A DNA stretch of 64,000 nt, taken from Vibrio diazotrophicus. Lineage in GTDB: Bacteria > Pseudomonadota > Gammaproteobacteria > Enterobacterales > Vibrionaceae. Location of the stretch: the NCBI RefSeq assembly GCF_038452265.1, contig NZ_CP151842.1, forward strand, positions 2,852,001 to 2,916,000, in the 5' to 3' direction. Shown in pieces: positions 16,635 to 24,819 of this stretch (positions are counted from its first letter, which is position 1; every line of letters starts with the position of its first letter). A model generated the notes under the pieces. It searched no databases. It was not told where the DNA came from and saw only the letters and a program-made list of their open reading frames with translations. Made by a program: the position numbers and the translations under genes.

Positions 16635-17453
16635 ATGGAACAGAGAACAATCGCTTTTATTGGTGCGGGTAATATGGCTCATGCGATTATCGCAGGTCTT
16701 GTAGCCAGCGGTTATGATGCAAAGAAAATCATTGCAACAGCGCCTTCAGAGACGCGCCGCAAGCCACTGGAAGAGAAATACGGCATTCGTACCACCAGCG
16801 ATAACCTTGCAGCAGCACATGAAGCGGATGTGGTTGTGTTGGCGGTTAAACCACAGTTAATGGCTGATGTGTGCGCACCTCTACAAGCGGTAGACTATTC
16901 AAACAAATTGGTGATCTCCATTGCTGCGGGTATTTCAGTGGCACGTTTCAATGAAATGCTGGCAACTGAACTGCAACTTGTTCGCGTGATGCCGAATACG
17001 CCATCGTTGGTAAACAAAGGCATGGCAGGTCTGTATGCAGCACAATCTGTTTCTCAAAAAGACAAGGATTTCACGTCAGAACTGATGTCTGCGGTAGGTG
17101 AAGTGTGTTGGGTAGAACAAGAATCAGGCATCAACAGTGTGATTGCTGCGGCAGGTAGTGCGCCAGCTTATTTTTTCCTCTTCATGCAAGCGATGCAAGA
17201 AGAAGCTATGGCTCAAGGGTTTGATGAACAAACCGCTCGTCTGCTTGTCCAACAAGCGGCTCTGGGCGCTGCGGAAATGGTACAAGCCAACCCTGATGTA
17301 TCACTGGCAACACTACGCGAACAAGTGACATCTAAAGGTGGCACGACAGCTGAAGCTATCCGTACATTTAACGAAAATCATCTTTCAGAGATTGTTGCCA
17401 AAGCGATGCAAGCTGCGGTTTCAAGAGCTGAAGAGATGGAAAAACTATTTTAA
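16635..17453 (+). CDS. proC: Pyrroline-5-carboxylate reductase
   Basis: The ATG at 16635 (MEQRTIAFIGAGNMAHAI) gives 272 residues, matching the family; an in-frame TTG six codons upstream is less likely. The Rossmann motif is at residues 8-13. RVMPNTPSLV and the C-terminal VTSKGGTTAEAI signature are present. It catalyses the last step of proline synthesis, using NAD(P)H. An ERIC-like repeat directly follows the gene, before yggT. Confidence 0.97.
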   Translation: MEQRTIAFIGAGNMAHAIIAGLVASGYDAKKIIATAPSETRRKPLEEKYGIRTTSDNLAAAHEADVVVLAVKPQLMADVCAPLQAVDYSNKLVISIAAGISVARFNEMLATELQLVRVMPNTPSLVNKGMAGLYAAQSVSQKDKDFTSELMSAVGEVCWVEQESGINSVIAAAGSAPAYFFLFMQAMQEEAMAQGFDEQTARLLVQQAALGAAEMVQANPDVSLATLREQVTSKGGTTAEAIRTFNENHLSEIVAKAMQAAVSRAEEMEKLF

Positions 17454-17466
17454 TTAGCGAAACACC

Positions 17467-17571
17467 TATACCCAATCTACTTAAAGTTGCAGGTAGGCGG
17501 CAAGTGAGTGAATCCCCATGAGCATAGATAACTATGTGATTGGGGTGAACGAACGTAAGTAGGAAGGGTAC
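17467..17571. repeat. ERIC-type intergenic repeat, internally shortened
   Basis: About 105 bases with terminal TATACCC/GGGTA. It has the same core as the copy at 10646-10771 (GTGAATCCCCATGAGC and GTGATTGGGGTGAACG) but lacks about 20 bases on the right arm, where the first copy has a CAACACCGCTGC segment. It occupies most of the proC-yggT gap and is probably transcribed within the operon. Confidence 0.85.
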
Positions 17572-17596
17572 AAACAACTCGAACTAAGGGCTCTCT

Positions 17597-18154
17597 ATGA
17601 ATTCTATGAGTTTTCTAATCTCCACAGTATTTGACCTTTATATCATGGTCGTGATCCTACGTATCTGGCTACAAGCAGCACGTGCAGATTTCTACAACCC
17701 ATTCTCTCAATTTATTGTTAAAGCAACCCAACCTGTCGTAGCACCACTACGTCGTGTGATTCCATCAGTAGGTAGTGTTGATTTGGCGACAGTGCTGTTT
17801 GCCTACGTACTGTGTGTTTTGAAATTTGTGGCAATGATCCTTATCGCATCAGGCGGTGCAGTTAGCTTCAGTATTGACTTCCTGTTCCTTGGACTTCTGT
17901 CGCTTATAAAAGCAGCGGGCGGTTTACTGTTCTGGGTACTACTACTTCGCGCGATTCTAAGCTGGGTTAGCCAAGGCCGTAGCCCTATTGAGTATGTATT
18001 TCATCAACTGACAGAACCAATGCTGGCACCGATTCGTCGTATTCTTCCTCCTATGGGTGGTTTCGATCTTAGCGTGTTAGTACTGTTTATTGTGTTGCAG
18101 TTTGCCAACTTCCTGATGGGCGATATCATCGGTCCTATCTGGTATCAACTATAA
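17597..18154 (+). CDS. yggT: YggT family integral membrane protein
   Basis: This 185-residue protein contains two copies of the YGGT domain. Each has a hydrophobic helix followed by a motif such as NPFSQFIVKATQPVVAPLRR (first) and YVFHQLTEPMLAPIRRILPP (second). Four membrane helices are expected. The function is poorly known; links to osmotic or turgor tolerance and, in other phyla, cell division have been proposed for the family. Its stop overlaps the yggU start by one base. Confidence 0.93.
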   Translation: MNSMSFLISTVFDLYIMVVILRIWLQAARADFYNPFSQFIVKATQPVVAPLRRVIPSVGSVDLATVLFAYVLCVLKFVAMILIASGGAVSFSIDFLFLGLLSLIKAAGGLLFWVLLLRAILSWVSQGRSPIEYVFHQLTEPMLAPIRRILPPMGGFDLSVLVLFIVLQFANFLMGDIIGPIWYQL

Positions 18155-18486
18155 TGAAAGCAGCTTGGTTTGATGGTGACGACTTAATTTTACGGCTCTA
18201 TATTCAGCCGAAAGCCAGTCGTGACAGCATTGTTGGTCTGCATGGTGAAGAGCTAAAAATCGCAATAACCGCTCCACCTGTTGACGGTAAAGCCAACGCC
18301 CATCTCACCAAGTATTTAGCCAAACAATGCAAAGTGGCTAAAGGGCTGATAGAAATAGAAAAAGGCGAACTTGGCAGGCATAAACAGATCAGAATTATTT
18401 CGCCAGCTGAGATACCTAAAGAAATACAAGCCGTTATTCAATCACCAAACTTTCATTCCCCACTCCTATGTGGGGAATGTTTTTAG
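18154..18486 (+). CDS. yggU: YggU family protein (DUF167/UPF0235)
   Basis: This 110-residue protein has the DUF167 core LRLYIQPKASRD and APPVDGKANAHLTKYLAK. Its ATG overlaps the yggT stop (TAATG), indicating translational coupling. The C-terminal residues after about 99 (SPNFHSPLLCGECF) are encoded by a transcription terminator hairpin, which makes the protein a little longer than typical members. Function unknown. Confidence 0.9.
   Translation: MKAAWFDGDDLILRLYIQPKASRDSIVGLHGEELKIAITAPPVDGKANAHLTKYLAKQCKVAKGLIEIEKGELGRHKQIRIISPAEIPKEIQAVIQSPNFHSPLLCGECF
18454..18484 (+). terminator. Terminator hairpin inside the 3' end of yggU
   Basis: CATTCCCCAC and GTGGGGAATG form a perfect 10 bp stem with a 6-base loop followed by T5. 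The stem and loop lie wholly within the last 11 codons of yggU, and the stop codon follows directly after the T-run. Confidence 0.85.
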
Positions 18487-18509
18487 TCTAGATCAACAAG
18501 GAAACGACC

Positions 18510-18941
18510 ATGCGCCAATGGATGATAGCTCTGCTACTTACCTTTGCCGCTCTGCCAAGCTCAGCAGAGCAGTTTCAGAACATCAAAGATATTGAAGTGC
18601 ACTACTCTGCTTTCAATTCAACATTTTTAACCCCTCAAGTAGCACGCAGCTATAAACTCACTCGCAATGGATATTCGGCCATTCTGAATATTAGCGTGTT
18701 AGACACTTCATCCCTTGGCAAACCAGCGGTTGAGGCAAAAGTGTCAGGAAATGTGAGAAGTTTATTAGGTAACATTCGCGACCTTGAGTTTACTGAGATC
18801 AAGGAAGGCGAAGCCATCTACTACTTGGCTGAATTTCCGATTAACAACGAAGAAGATTTAATCTTTGATATCGACGTTAATGCTAGCAATAAAGGTGCAG
18901 GCAAAGTTAAATTCACCCAAAAATTTTATGTTGAAGAATAA
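18510..18941 (+). CDS. DUF4426 domain secreted protein
   Basis: This 143-residue protein has a signal peptide ending near ALPSSAEQ. The rest matches the DUF4426 pattern: DIEVHYSAFNSTFLTPQVARSY, then a beta-rich domain ending FTQKFYVEE. It is expected to be periplasmic. The function is unknown; the gene is regularly placed between yggU and rdgB in vibrios. An AAGGA site precedes the start. Confidence 0.8.
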   Translation: MRQWMIALLLTFAALPSSAEQFQNIKDIEVHYSAFNSTFLTPQVARSYKLTRNGYSAILNISVLDTSSLGKPAVEAKVSGNVRSLLGNIRDLEFTEIKEGEAIYYLAEFPINNEEDLIFDIDVNASNKGAGKVKFTQKFYVEE

Positions 18942-18965
18942 CGTCGAACATAGAGATAACAGAAA

Positions 18966-19565
18966 ATGAAAAAGATTGTATTAGCGACTGGCAACCAAGG
19001 CAAAGTTCGTGAAATGGCTGACTTGCTGGCTGATTTTGGTTTCGACGTTGTCGCACAAAGTGAATTCAATGTCTCTGAAGTGGCCGAAACAGGCACCACT
19101 TTCATTGAGAATGCGATTATCAAAGCGCGTCATGCAGCGAAAGAAACTGGCTTACCAGCGATTGCTGATGATTCTGGTTTAGAAGTCGATTACTTAAGAG
19201 GCGCACCGGGCATTTATTCCGCTCGCTACGCAGGCGAAGGCGCATCTGATCAGCAGAACCTAGAAAAACTGCTTCAAGCAATGCAAGGTGTTCCTGAAGT
19301 AGAGCGTACTGCACGTTTCCACTGCGTATTGGTTCTGATGCGCCATGAAAACGACCCAACACCGATTGTCTGCCACGGCAAATGGGAAGGTCGCATTTTA
19401 GAGCAAGCACACGGCACCAACGGTTTTGGCTACGATCCTGTGTTCTTTGTCCCTGAAGACAATTGCGCTTCCGCTGAATTAGAACCTGCACGTAAGAAGC
19501 AGCTTTCTCACCGTGGTAAAGCTCTAAAGAAACTGTTCCAAGCGATCGAAGAGCAAAATCAATAA
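18966..19565 (+). CDS. rdgB: dITP/XTP pyrophosphatase
   Basis: This 199-residue protein has the Ham1/RdgB signature: KKIVLATGNQGKVREM at the start, IADDSGLEVDYLRGAPGIYSARY, and NGFGYDPVFFVPE. It hydrolyses dITP and XTP to keep deaminated purines out of DNA. Its stop overlaps the hemW start by one base, so the two are translationally coupled. Confidence 0.97.
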   Translation: MKKIVLATGNQGKVREMADLLADFGFDVVAQSEFNVSEVAETGTTFIENAIIKARHAAKETGLPAIADDSGLEVDYLRGAPGIYSARYAGEGASDQQNLEKLLQAMQGVPEVERTARFHCVLVLMRHENDPTPIVCHGKWEGRILEQAHGTNGFGYDPVFFVPEDNCASAELEPARKKQLSHRGKALKKLFQAIEEQNQ

Positions 19566-20737
19566 TGCTGACACCGCCTGATCTTAGCCTTTATGTACAC
19601 ATCCCTTGGTGTGTACAAAAATGCCCATATTGTGATTTCAACTCTCACGCACTAAAAGCTGAGATCCCAGAAGATCACTACATTGATGCTCTGCTTGAAG
19701 ATCTTGATACCGATATCGAGCGTTATAAGCTTGCTGATAACTCTCGTAAACTGCATTCGATCTTTATTGGTGGTGGTACACCAAGCTTGATCTCTGCCGA
19801 GGGGATCAAGCGCTTACTGCAAGGTATTGAAGAGCGAATAGCGTTTAAACCAAATATTGAAATCACCATGGAAGCCAATCCGGGCACGATTGAAGCTGAA
19901 CGCTTTGCTGGATACAGAAAAGCAGGTGTTACTCGTATCTCAATTGGTGTGCAAAGTTTTGCACCTGAAAAATTGGAACGCCTAGGTCGGATTCACGGTA
20001 AAGATGAAGCTTTGCGTGCGGCAAATCTGGCGCATAACATTGGACTAACGAGCTTCAACTTAGATTTGATGCATGGTTTGCCTGATCAAACCATTGAAGA
20101 AGCGTTAGCAGACCTTGATCAAGCGATTGCATTGAATCCGCCGCATTTATCTTGGTATCAGCTCACCATTGAGCCAAACACCTTATTCTATTTCAAACCG
20201 CCTACATTGCCCGATGACGATGCCCTGTGGGACATCTTTGAATTAGGGCATAAGAAGCTCACTGAAGCGGGTTACGTGCAATATGAGATATCTGGCTACA
20301 GCAAGCCGGGGTATCAGTGTCAGCACAACCTGAATTACTGGCGCTTTGGCGATTACTTAGGAATTGGCTGTGGCTCTCACGGCAAGCTTAGCTTTAGTGA
20401 TGGACGTATTGTTCGCACAACTAAAGTGAAGCACCCGAAAGGCTATCTGGCGTCATTCCAGAACCTGACCAAGCCATACTTAGATTCAGAGCAGCTAGTG
20501 GCCGACGAAGACCGTCCTTTTGAGTTTTTTATGAATCGCTTCAGATTAATGGAGCCATGTCCGAAAGCCGATTTCGTCACAACCACAGGCTTAGAACTGA
20601 GCGTGATTCAACCAACCATTAACTGGGCTTTGGATTTAGGTTATTTGAGCGAAGATGCTACGCACTGGCAAATCACAGAAAAGGGCAAATTGTTCCTCAA
20701 TGATCTGCTTGAAGCGTTTATGGCAGAAGAAGACTAA
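19565..20737 (+). CDS. hemW: Radical SAM haem chaperone HemW
   Basis: This 390-residue protein has the radical SAM motif CVQKCPYCDFNSH, where the cysteine spacing CxxxCxxC is followed by the phenylalanine variant typical of the HemN/HemW group. FIGGGTPSL, RISIGVQSF and FNLDLMHGLPDQT follow. HemW binds and transfers haem and lacks coproporphyrinogen oxidase activity. It is often annotated as coproporphyrinogen oxidase by mistake. Its stop overlaps the convergent alkA-like gene. Confidence 0.95.
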   Translation: MLTPPDLSLYVHIPWCVQKCPYCDFNSHALKAEIPEDHYIDALLEDLDTDIERYKLADNSRKLHSIFIGGGTPSLISAEGIKRLLQGIEERIAFKPNIEITMEANPGTIEAERFAGYRKAGVTRISIGVQSFAPEKLERLGRIHGKDEALRAANLAHNIGLTSFNLDLMHGLPDQTIEEALADLDQAIALNPPHLSWYQLTIEPNTLFYFKPPTLPDDDALWDIFELGHKKLTEAGYVQYEISGYSKPGYQCQHNLNYWRFGDYLGIGCGSHGKLSFSDGRIVRTTKVKHPKGYLASFQNLTKPYLDSEQLVADEDRPFEFFMNRFRLMEPCPKADFVTTTGLELSVIQPTINWALDLGYLSEDATHWQITEKGKLFLNDLLEAFMAEED

Positions 20738-21357
20738 TTCGCCATTGAAGTGAAAAGGTCGGTATCCAGACTCTGCCATACATGAAGCGCAAAGTAAGAA
20801 CGATAAGGTGTGACTGTCGACAAAATCTCTTGTTCACTCACACCTTCTTTTTCTGCAATCAAAGCAAGACCTCTGGCTAATGCCACATCCCCTTTTGACC
20901 ACACATCCGGTAATCCAAAAAAGAAAATCGCCGTCATTTCGGCTGTCCAAGGACCAATCCCCCAAAACTGAGTCAGTGTTTTAACTATCTCAGATTCCGG
21001 CATTATGGCGAGTTCTTCAGGAACAATGACTCTCTGCTCCAGCGCCTCTCTCACACCACAAATCGTTTTGATTTTGGCGTTCGACAGACCGCACCCGCGC
21101 AGCACTTCTCGGTTCGACTCAACAAATAAATCCAACAATTGCTGCTCGTTAGTTAACAACGACTCGACGCGCTGCCATATAGTACGAGCGGCAGTATTCG
21201 AAAGTTGCTGCCCTGCTACTGAGCGAGCCAAATAGGGAAAGAAGTTCTCTTCACCTTGCAGGGAGAGTTGTTGAATACCATTAGCTTGAAGTAATTGTTG
21301 TAAGTAAGGAAGCGCACTTGCTTGCTGCAATAATTCTTGATGAACGGCTTGTGACAT
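20734..21357 (-). CDS. DNA-3-methyladenine glycosylase (AlkA-like, HhH-GPD)
   Basis: This 207-residue protein has the helix-hairpin-helix LTQFWGIGPWTAEM and the catalytic Asp in DVWSKGDVALARG, as in the HhH-GPD base-excision glycosylases. It matches single-domain AlkA/MagIII-type enzymes rather than full AlkA, as it lacks the N-terminal domain. No iron-sulphur cysteine cluster is seen, unlike MutY/Nth. Convergent with hemW, with the last few bases shared. The first ATG is used. Confidence 0.85.
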   Translation of the reverse strand: MSQAVHQELLQQASALPYLQQLLQANGIQQLSLQGEENFFPYLARSVAGQQLSNTAARTIWQRVESLLTNEQQLLDLFVESNREVLRGCGLSNAKIKTICGVREALEQRVIVPEELAIMPESEIVKTLTQFWGIGPWTAEMTAIFFFGLPDVWSKGDVALARGLALIAEKEGVSEQEILSTVTPYRSYFALHVWQSLDTDLFTSMAN

Positions 21358-21378
21358 CTTCCTTACCTCTTAGAGTCT

Positions 21379-22299
21379 TTAGAATATTGAGCGGCCGATA
21401 CGTTGCGCTAATAACTCAAGAGCCCGTGTTCCTGCAAGTGAGTTACCTGAAGCGTCCAGCTCTGGAGACCAGACTGCAATGGTCATCTCCCCCGGAACGA
21501 TAGCCACAATACCACCACCTACGCCAGATTTACCCGGCATTCCGACACGGTAAGCAAACTCACCCGCCCCATCATACAAGCCACACGTTGCCAGTAGCGC
21601 ATTAACCTGTTTGCTTTGAGTTGGGCTAATAATCTCTTCACCGGTGTGAACGGATACCCCTTTATTGGCAAGATAGCTGAAGGTTTTTGCCAATTCAACA
21701 CAGCTCATTTTAAGCGCACAAGCGTGAAAGTAGTTGTTCAACACTGGTAATACATCGTTGTGGAAGTTACCAAACGAGCGCATAAGGTAAGCAATGGCCG
21801 CATTACGATCGCTATGCATCATTTCGGATGCGGCAACGACCTTATCGTAAAGAATATGCTGTTCACCGCTAAGTTGACGTGCGAAATCGAGCAAACGTTG
21901 ACGAGGCGCAGACAGGCGACTGCTGAGCATATCGGCGACCACAATCGCGCCGGCATTAATAAACGGATTGCGAGGTATGCCTTGTTCAACTTCGAGCTGA
22001 ATCAGAGAGTTAAATGCTTGGCCTGAAGGTTCTTTGCCAACGCGACTCCAAATCTCATCGGGTTGATAAAGTCCCATCGCCAGCGTTAGACTCAAGGCTT
22101 TTGAAATGGATTGAATAGAGAAACCTTCATCGGCATCTCCAGCTTTAATCACTTCACCTTGATTGGTATAGACTGCGATACCTAATTTGGTGTTTGGTAC
22201 CTCTGCCAACGCAGGAATATAGTCAGCGACTTTTCCTTGGCCAATCAAATGTCGAACGTCATCCAGTATGTTTGTAAGTATTTCTGATGTCGGTTTCAT
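21379..22299 (-). CDS. glsB: Glutaminase
   Basis: The ATG at 22299 (MKPTSEILTN) gives 306 residues, near the usual length; a GTG three codons upstream is the alternative. The serine-dependent beta-lactamase-like fold shows in FSIQSISKALSLTLAM (the S-x-x-K nucleophile region), NPFINAGAIV, and KSGVGGGIVAIVPG. It converts glutamine to glutamate and ammonia. It lies 21 bp upstream of the alkA-like gene in the same orientation. Confidence 0.95.
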   Translation of the reverse strand: MKPTSEILTNILDDVRHLIGQGKVADYIPALAEVPNTKLGIAVYTNQGEVIKAGDADEGFSIQSISKALSLTLAMGLYQPDEIWSRVGKEPSGQAFNSLIQLEVEQGIPRNPFINAGAIVVADMLSSRLSAPRQRLLDFARQLSGEQHILYDKVVAASEMMHSDRNAAIAYLMRSFGNFHNDVLPVLNNYFHACALKMSCVELAKTFSYLANKGVSVHTGEEIISPTQSKQVNALLATCGLYDGAGEFAYRVGMPGKSGVGGGIVAIVPGEMTIAVWSPELDASGNSLAGTRALELLAQRIGRSIF

Positions 22300-22352
22300 C
22301 GAATCCACTTATCGGTGTCAAAGCGCCAGATCGATATCCAAACGCAAAGGTT

Positions 22353-22387
22353 AAAAAATGCCAACATTGCAGCAATGTTGGCATTTT
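22353..22387 (-). terminator. Rho-independent terminator of trmB
   Basis: ATGCCAACATTGC and GCAATGTTGGCAT pair around a single-base loop at most, with A6 on the left (T6 for leftward transcripts). It lies about 28 bp past the trmB stop. Confidence 0.88.
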
Positions 22388-22414
22388 CAAGATTCATTCA
22401 ATGGATATAAAAAA

Positions 22415-23134
22415 CTAGCTCACACGCTTGTATTTAATATCCCAAACTCCGTGACCAAGACGGTGACCACGTTGTTCGAACTTCGTCAGTGGTCGCTCAT
22501 CTGGACGAGGAATATAATCACCTTCTTGGGCGATATTTGCAAAACCAGGCGCTTGGTTCATGATTTCGATCATGTGTTCTGCGTAATTTTCCCAGTCAGT
22601 TGCCATATGGAAGATACCTTCATCCACAATCAGCTTTTGACGAACCATTTCAGCAAACTCCAGCTGAACAATACGGCGTTTGTGGTGACGCTTTTTATGC
22701 CAAGGGTCAGGGAAAAACAGTTGGAGTGTGTGCAGGCTGTTATCAGGAATCATGTTCGCAAACACTTCAACCGCGTCATGGCACATAACACGTAAGTTTG
22801 TCACACCCGCTTCACGAGCAGCAGATAAACATGCACCAACACCTGGGCTGTGAACTTCAATACCAATAAAGTTTTTCTCTGGAGCATTCTTTGCCATCTC
22901 AACCAAAGATGCACCCATGCCAAAACCGATCTCTAAAACCACTGGGTTGTTATTGCCAAATACTTGATTCCAATCGAGCAGGCTCGTTTGATATTCGATA
23001 CCCATAGTTGGCCAGCATTCTTTCATCGCTGCTTCTTGGCCTTTAGTCAGACGACCTTCGCGACGAACAAAACTGCGAATTCGACGAACGATTTTGCCAT
23101 CTTCTGTGAACTCGTTAGTGGTTACTTCACTCAT
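22415..23134 (-). CDS. trmB: tRNA (guanine-N7)-methyltransferase
   Basis: This 239-residue protein has the TrmB SAM-binding segment VLEIGFGMGASLVEMA and FIGIEVHSPGVGACL, and the tRNA-binding motif LFFPDPWHKKRHHKRR. The C-terminal TKFEQRGHRLGHGVWD is typical. It makes m7G46 in tRNAs. It is divergent from mutY with about 176 bp between the starts. Confidence 0.97.
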   Translation of the reverse strand: MSEVTTNEFTEDGKIVRRIRSFVRREGRLTKGQEAAMKECWPTMGIEYQTSLLDWNQVFGNNNPVVLEIGFGMGASLVEMAKNAPEKNFIGIEVHSPGVGACLSAAREAGVTNLRVMCHDAVEVFANMIPDNSLHTLQLFFPDPWHKKRHHKRRIVQLEFAEMVRQKLIVDEGIFHMATDWENYAEHMIEIMNQAPGFANIAQEGDYIPRPDERPLTKFEQRGHRLGHGVWDIKYKRVS

Positions 23135-23310
23135 TGATATTGCCTGTATAAAATTTAGTCTTGAGTTTGAGGGCTGTGATTATCCAAAGAATTACTTTAG
23201 GTGCAAGCATTATTGTTGCTCAAATCACCACAAATACCCGTAGTTTTTGTCTGTTTTACATCCTGAGCATTATGTGGTGCAATTTTGCCCCATTATTTTA
23301 ATAAATATAG

Positions 23311-24372
23311 ATGAGTAAAGTCGTGACCCCTTTCGCTAAGGCAATTCTCACTTGGTATGACAGCTACGGTCGTAAAAATCTGCCATGGCAGCAAAATAAA
23401 ACCGCATATAGCGTCTGGCTGTCGGAAATTATGCTCCAGCAGACGCAAGTTGCTACCGTGATCCCATACTACGAGCGATTTATGCAGCGCTTTCCTACGG
23501 TGACAGATCTGGCGAATGCAGAACAAGATGAAGTTCTCCATTACTGGACAGGGCTTGGTTACTACGCGCGAGCTCGTAATCTTCATAAAGCTGCCAAAAC
23601 TGTGGCTGAACAATACAACGGTGAGTTTCCAACGGATATTGAAGCAATGAATGCTCTGCCCGGTGTTGGTCGCTCAACCGCTGCCGCCGTTCTATCATCA
23701 GTTCACAAACAACCACACGCCATTCTTGACGGAAACGTGAAACGTACTTTGGCTCGCAGCTTCGCTGTTGAAGGCTGGCCTGGAAAGAAAACCGTCGAAA
23801 ATCAACTTTGGCAATTCGCTGAAATGCATACGCCAAAACAAGATGTCGACAAGTACAACCAAGCCATGATGGATATGGGGGCGATGATCTGCACCCGCTC
23901 AAAACCGAAATGCAGTTTGTGCCCAGTTGAAGAGTTTTGCCAAGCAAAACAACAAGGCAATCCATTGGATTATCCGGGGAAAAAGCCCAAAACAACCAAA
24001 CCTGAAAAAGAGACTTGGTTTGTGATTCTGCGTCATGGCAACGAAGTGTGGCTTGAACAACGTCCTCAAAGCGGTATTTGGGGTGGGTTATTTTGCTTTC
24101 CAGAAAACAGTGATTCAAAGATTGAAAACGCTTTGGATAAACGAGCTATTGCCGACACGCAAGTTCTATCTAAAAAGCAACTTATCGCTTTTCGCCACAC
24201 TTTTAGTCACTATCACCTCGATATCACCCCTGTTTTGCTAGAGTTATCCTCCAAACCGGAGATGATAATGGAAGCTGACAAAGGTCTTTGGTATAACTTA
24301 AACAAACCTGAAGAAGTTGGCTTAGCTGCACCTGTAAAACAGTTATTACAAAGCCTTCTGTATGAGATTTAA
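23311..24372 (+). CDS. mutY: Adenine DNA glycosylase
   Basis: This 353-residue protein carries the HhH motif ALPGVGRSTAAAVL, the catalytic Asp in AILDGNVKR, the 4Fe-4S cluster cysteines CTRSKPKCSLCPVEEFC, and a C-terminal NUDIX-like 8-oxoG recognition domain (FVILRHGNEVWLEQRP). It removes adenine mispaired with 8-oxoguanine. yggX follows 16 bp later, the conserved mutY-yggX-mltC order. Confidence 0.97.
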   Translation: MSKVVTPFAKAILTWYDSYGRKNLPWQQNKTAYSVWLSEIMLQQTQVATVIPYYERFMQRFPTVTDLANAEQDEVLHYWTGLGYYARARNLHKAAKTVAEQYNGEFPTDIEAMNALPGVGRSTAAAVLSSVHKQPHAILDGNVKRTLARSFAVEGWPGKKTVENQLWQFAEMHTPKQDVDKYNQAMMDMGAMICTRSKPKCSLCPVEEFCQAKQQGNPLDYPGKKPKTTKPEKETWFVILRHGNEVWLEQRPQSGIWGGLFCFPENSDSKIENALDKRAIADTQVLSKKQLIAFRHTFSHYHLDITPVLLELSSKPEMIMEADKGLWYNLNKPEEVGLAAPVKQLLQSLLYEI

Positions 24373-24388
24373 CTAAGAGGAAATCCTT

Positions 24389-24661
24389 ATGAGCCGCACG
24401 GTATTTTGTGCTCGACTAGAAAAAGAAGCTGATGGTTTGGATTTTCAGCTTTACCCAGGTGAACTCGGTAAACGTATTTTCGATAACATTTCCAAAGAAG
24501 CTTGGGGTCAATGGCAAGCAAAACAGACCATGTTGATCAACGAGAAAAAGCTCAACATGATGGATCCTGAGCATCGTAAGTTGCTTGAACAAGAGATGGT
24601 GAACTTCTTGTTCGAAGGCAAAGATGTCCATATCGAAGGCTATACTCCGCCAAGCAAATAA
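24389..24661 (+). CDS. yggX: Oxidative-damage protection / Fe(II) trafficking protein YggX
   Basis: This 90-residue protein begins MSRTVFCARLEKEADGLDF, which includes the conserved Cys7, and continues YPGELGKRIFDNISKEAWGQW, diagnostic for YggX. It protects iron-sulphur enzymes and is linked to SoxRS-type responses in enterobacteria. AAGAGGAAA precedes the start. It is 16 bp from mutY, which itself carries an iron-sulphur cluster. Confidence 0.95.
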   Translation: MSRTVFCARLEKEADGLDFQLYPGELGKRIFDNISKEAWGQWQAKQTMLINEKKLNMMDPEHRKLLEQEMVNFLFEGKDVHIEGYTPPSK

Positions 24662-24713
24662 CCGATTGGCCAACAGTAGATAAAGAAAAACCCTATTTTA
24701 TCGAAGGAAAATA

Positions 24714-24769
24714 AATGACATCATTAGCTCGGAGTCTGTCGATTCTAGGTTGAGATGTCATTTTTATTT
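24714..24769 (+). other. Long-loop inverted repeat between yggX and mltC
   Basis: ATGACATC and GATGTCAT are separated by about 39 bases and followed by TTTTATTT. It could be a weak terminator or a leader structure for mltC. Confidence 0.35.
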
Positions 24770-24819
24770 AAGCCTATCAAACTGAATAGAACTCAGTTTG
24801 AGGCTGCTATGAGGAGCGC

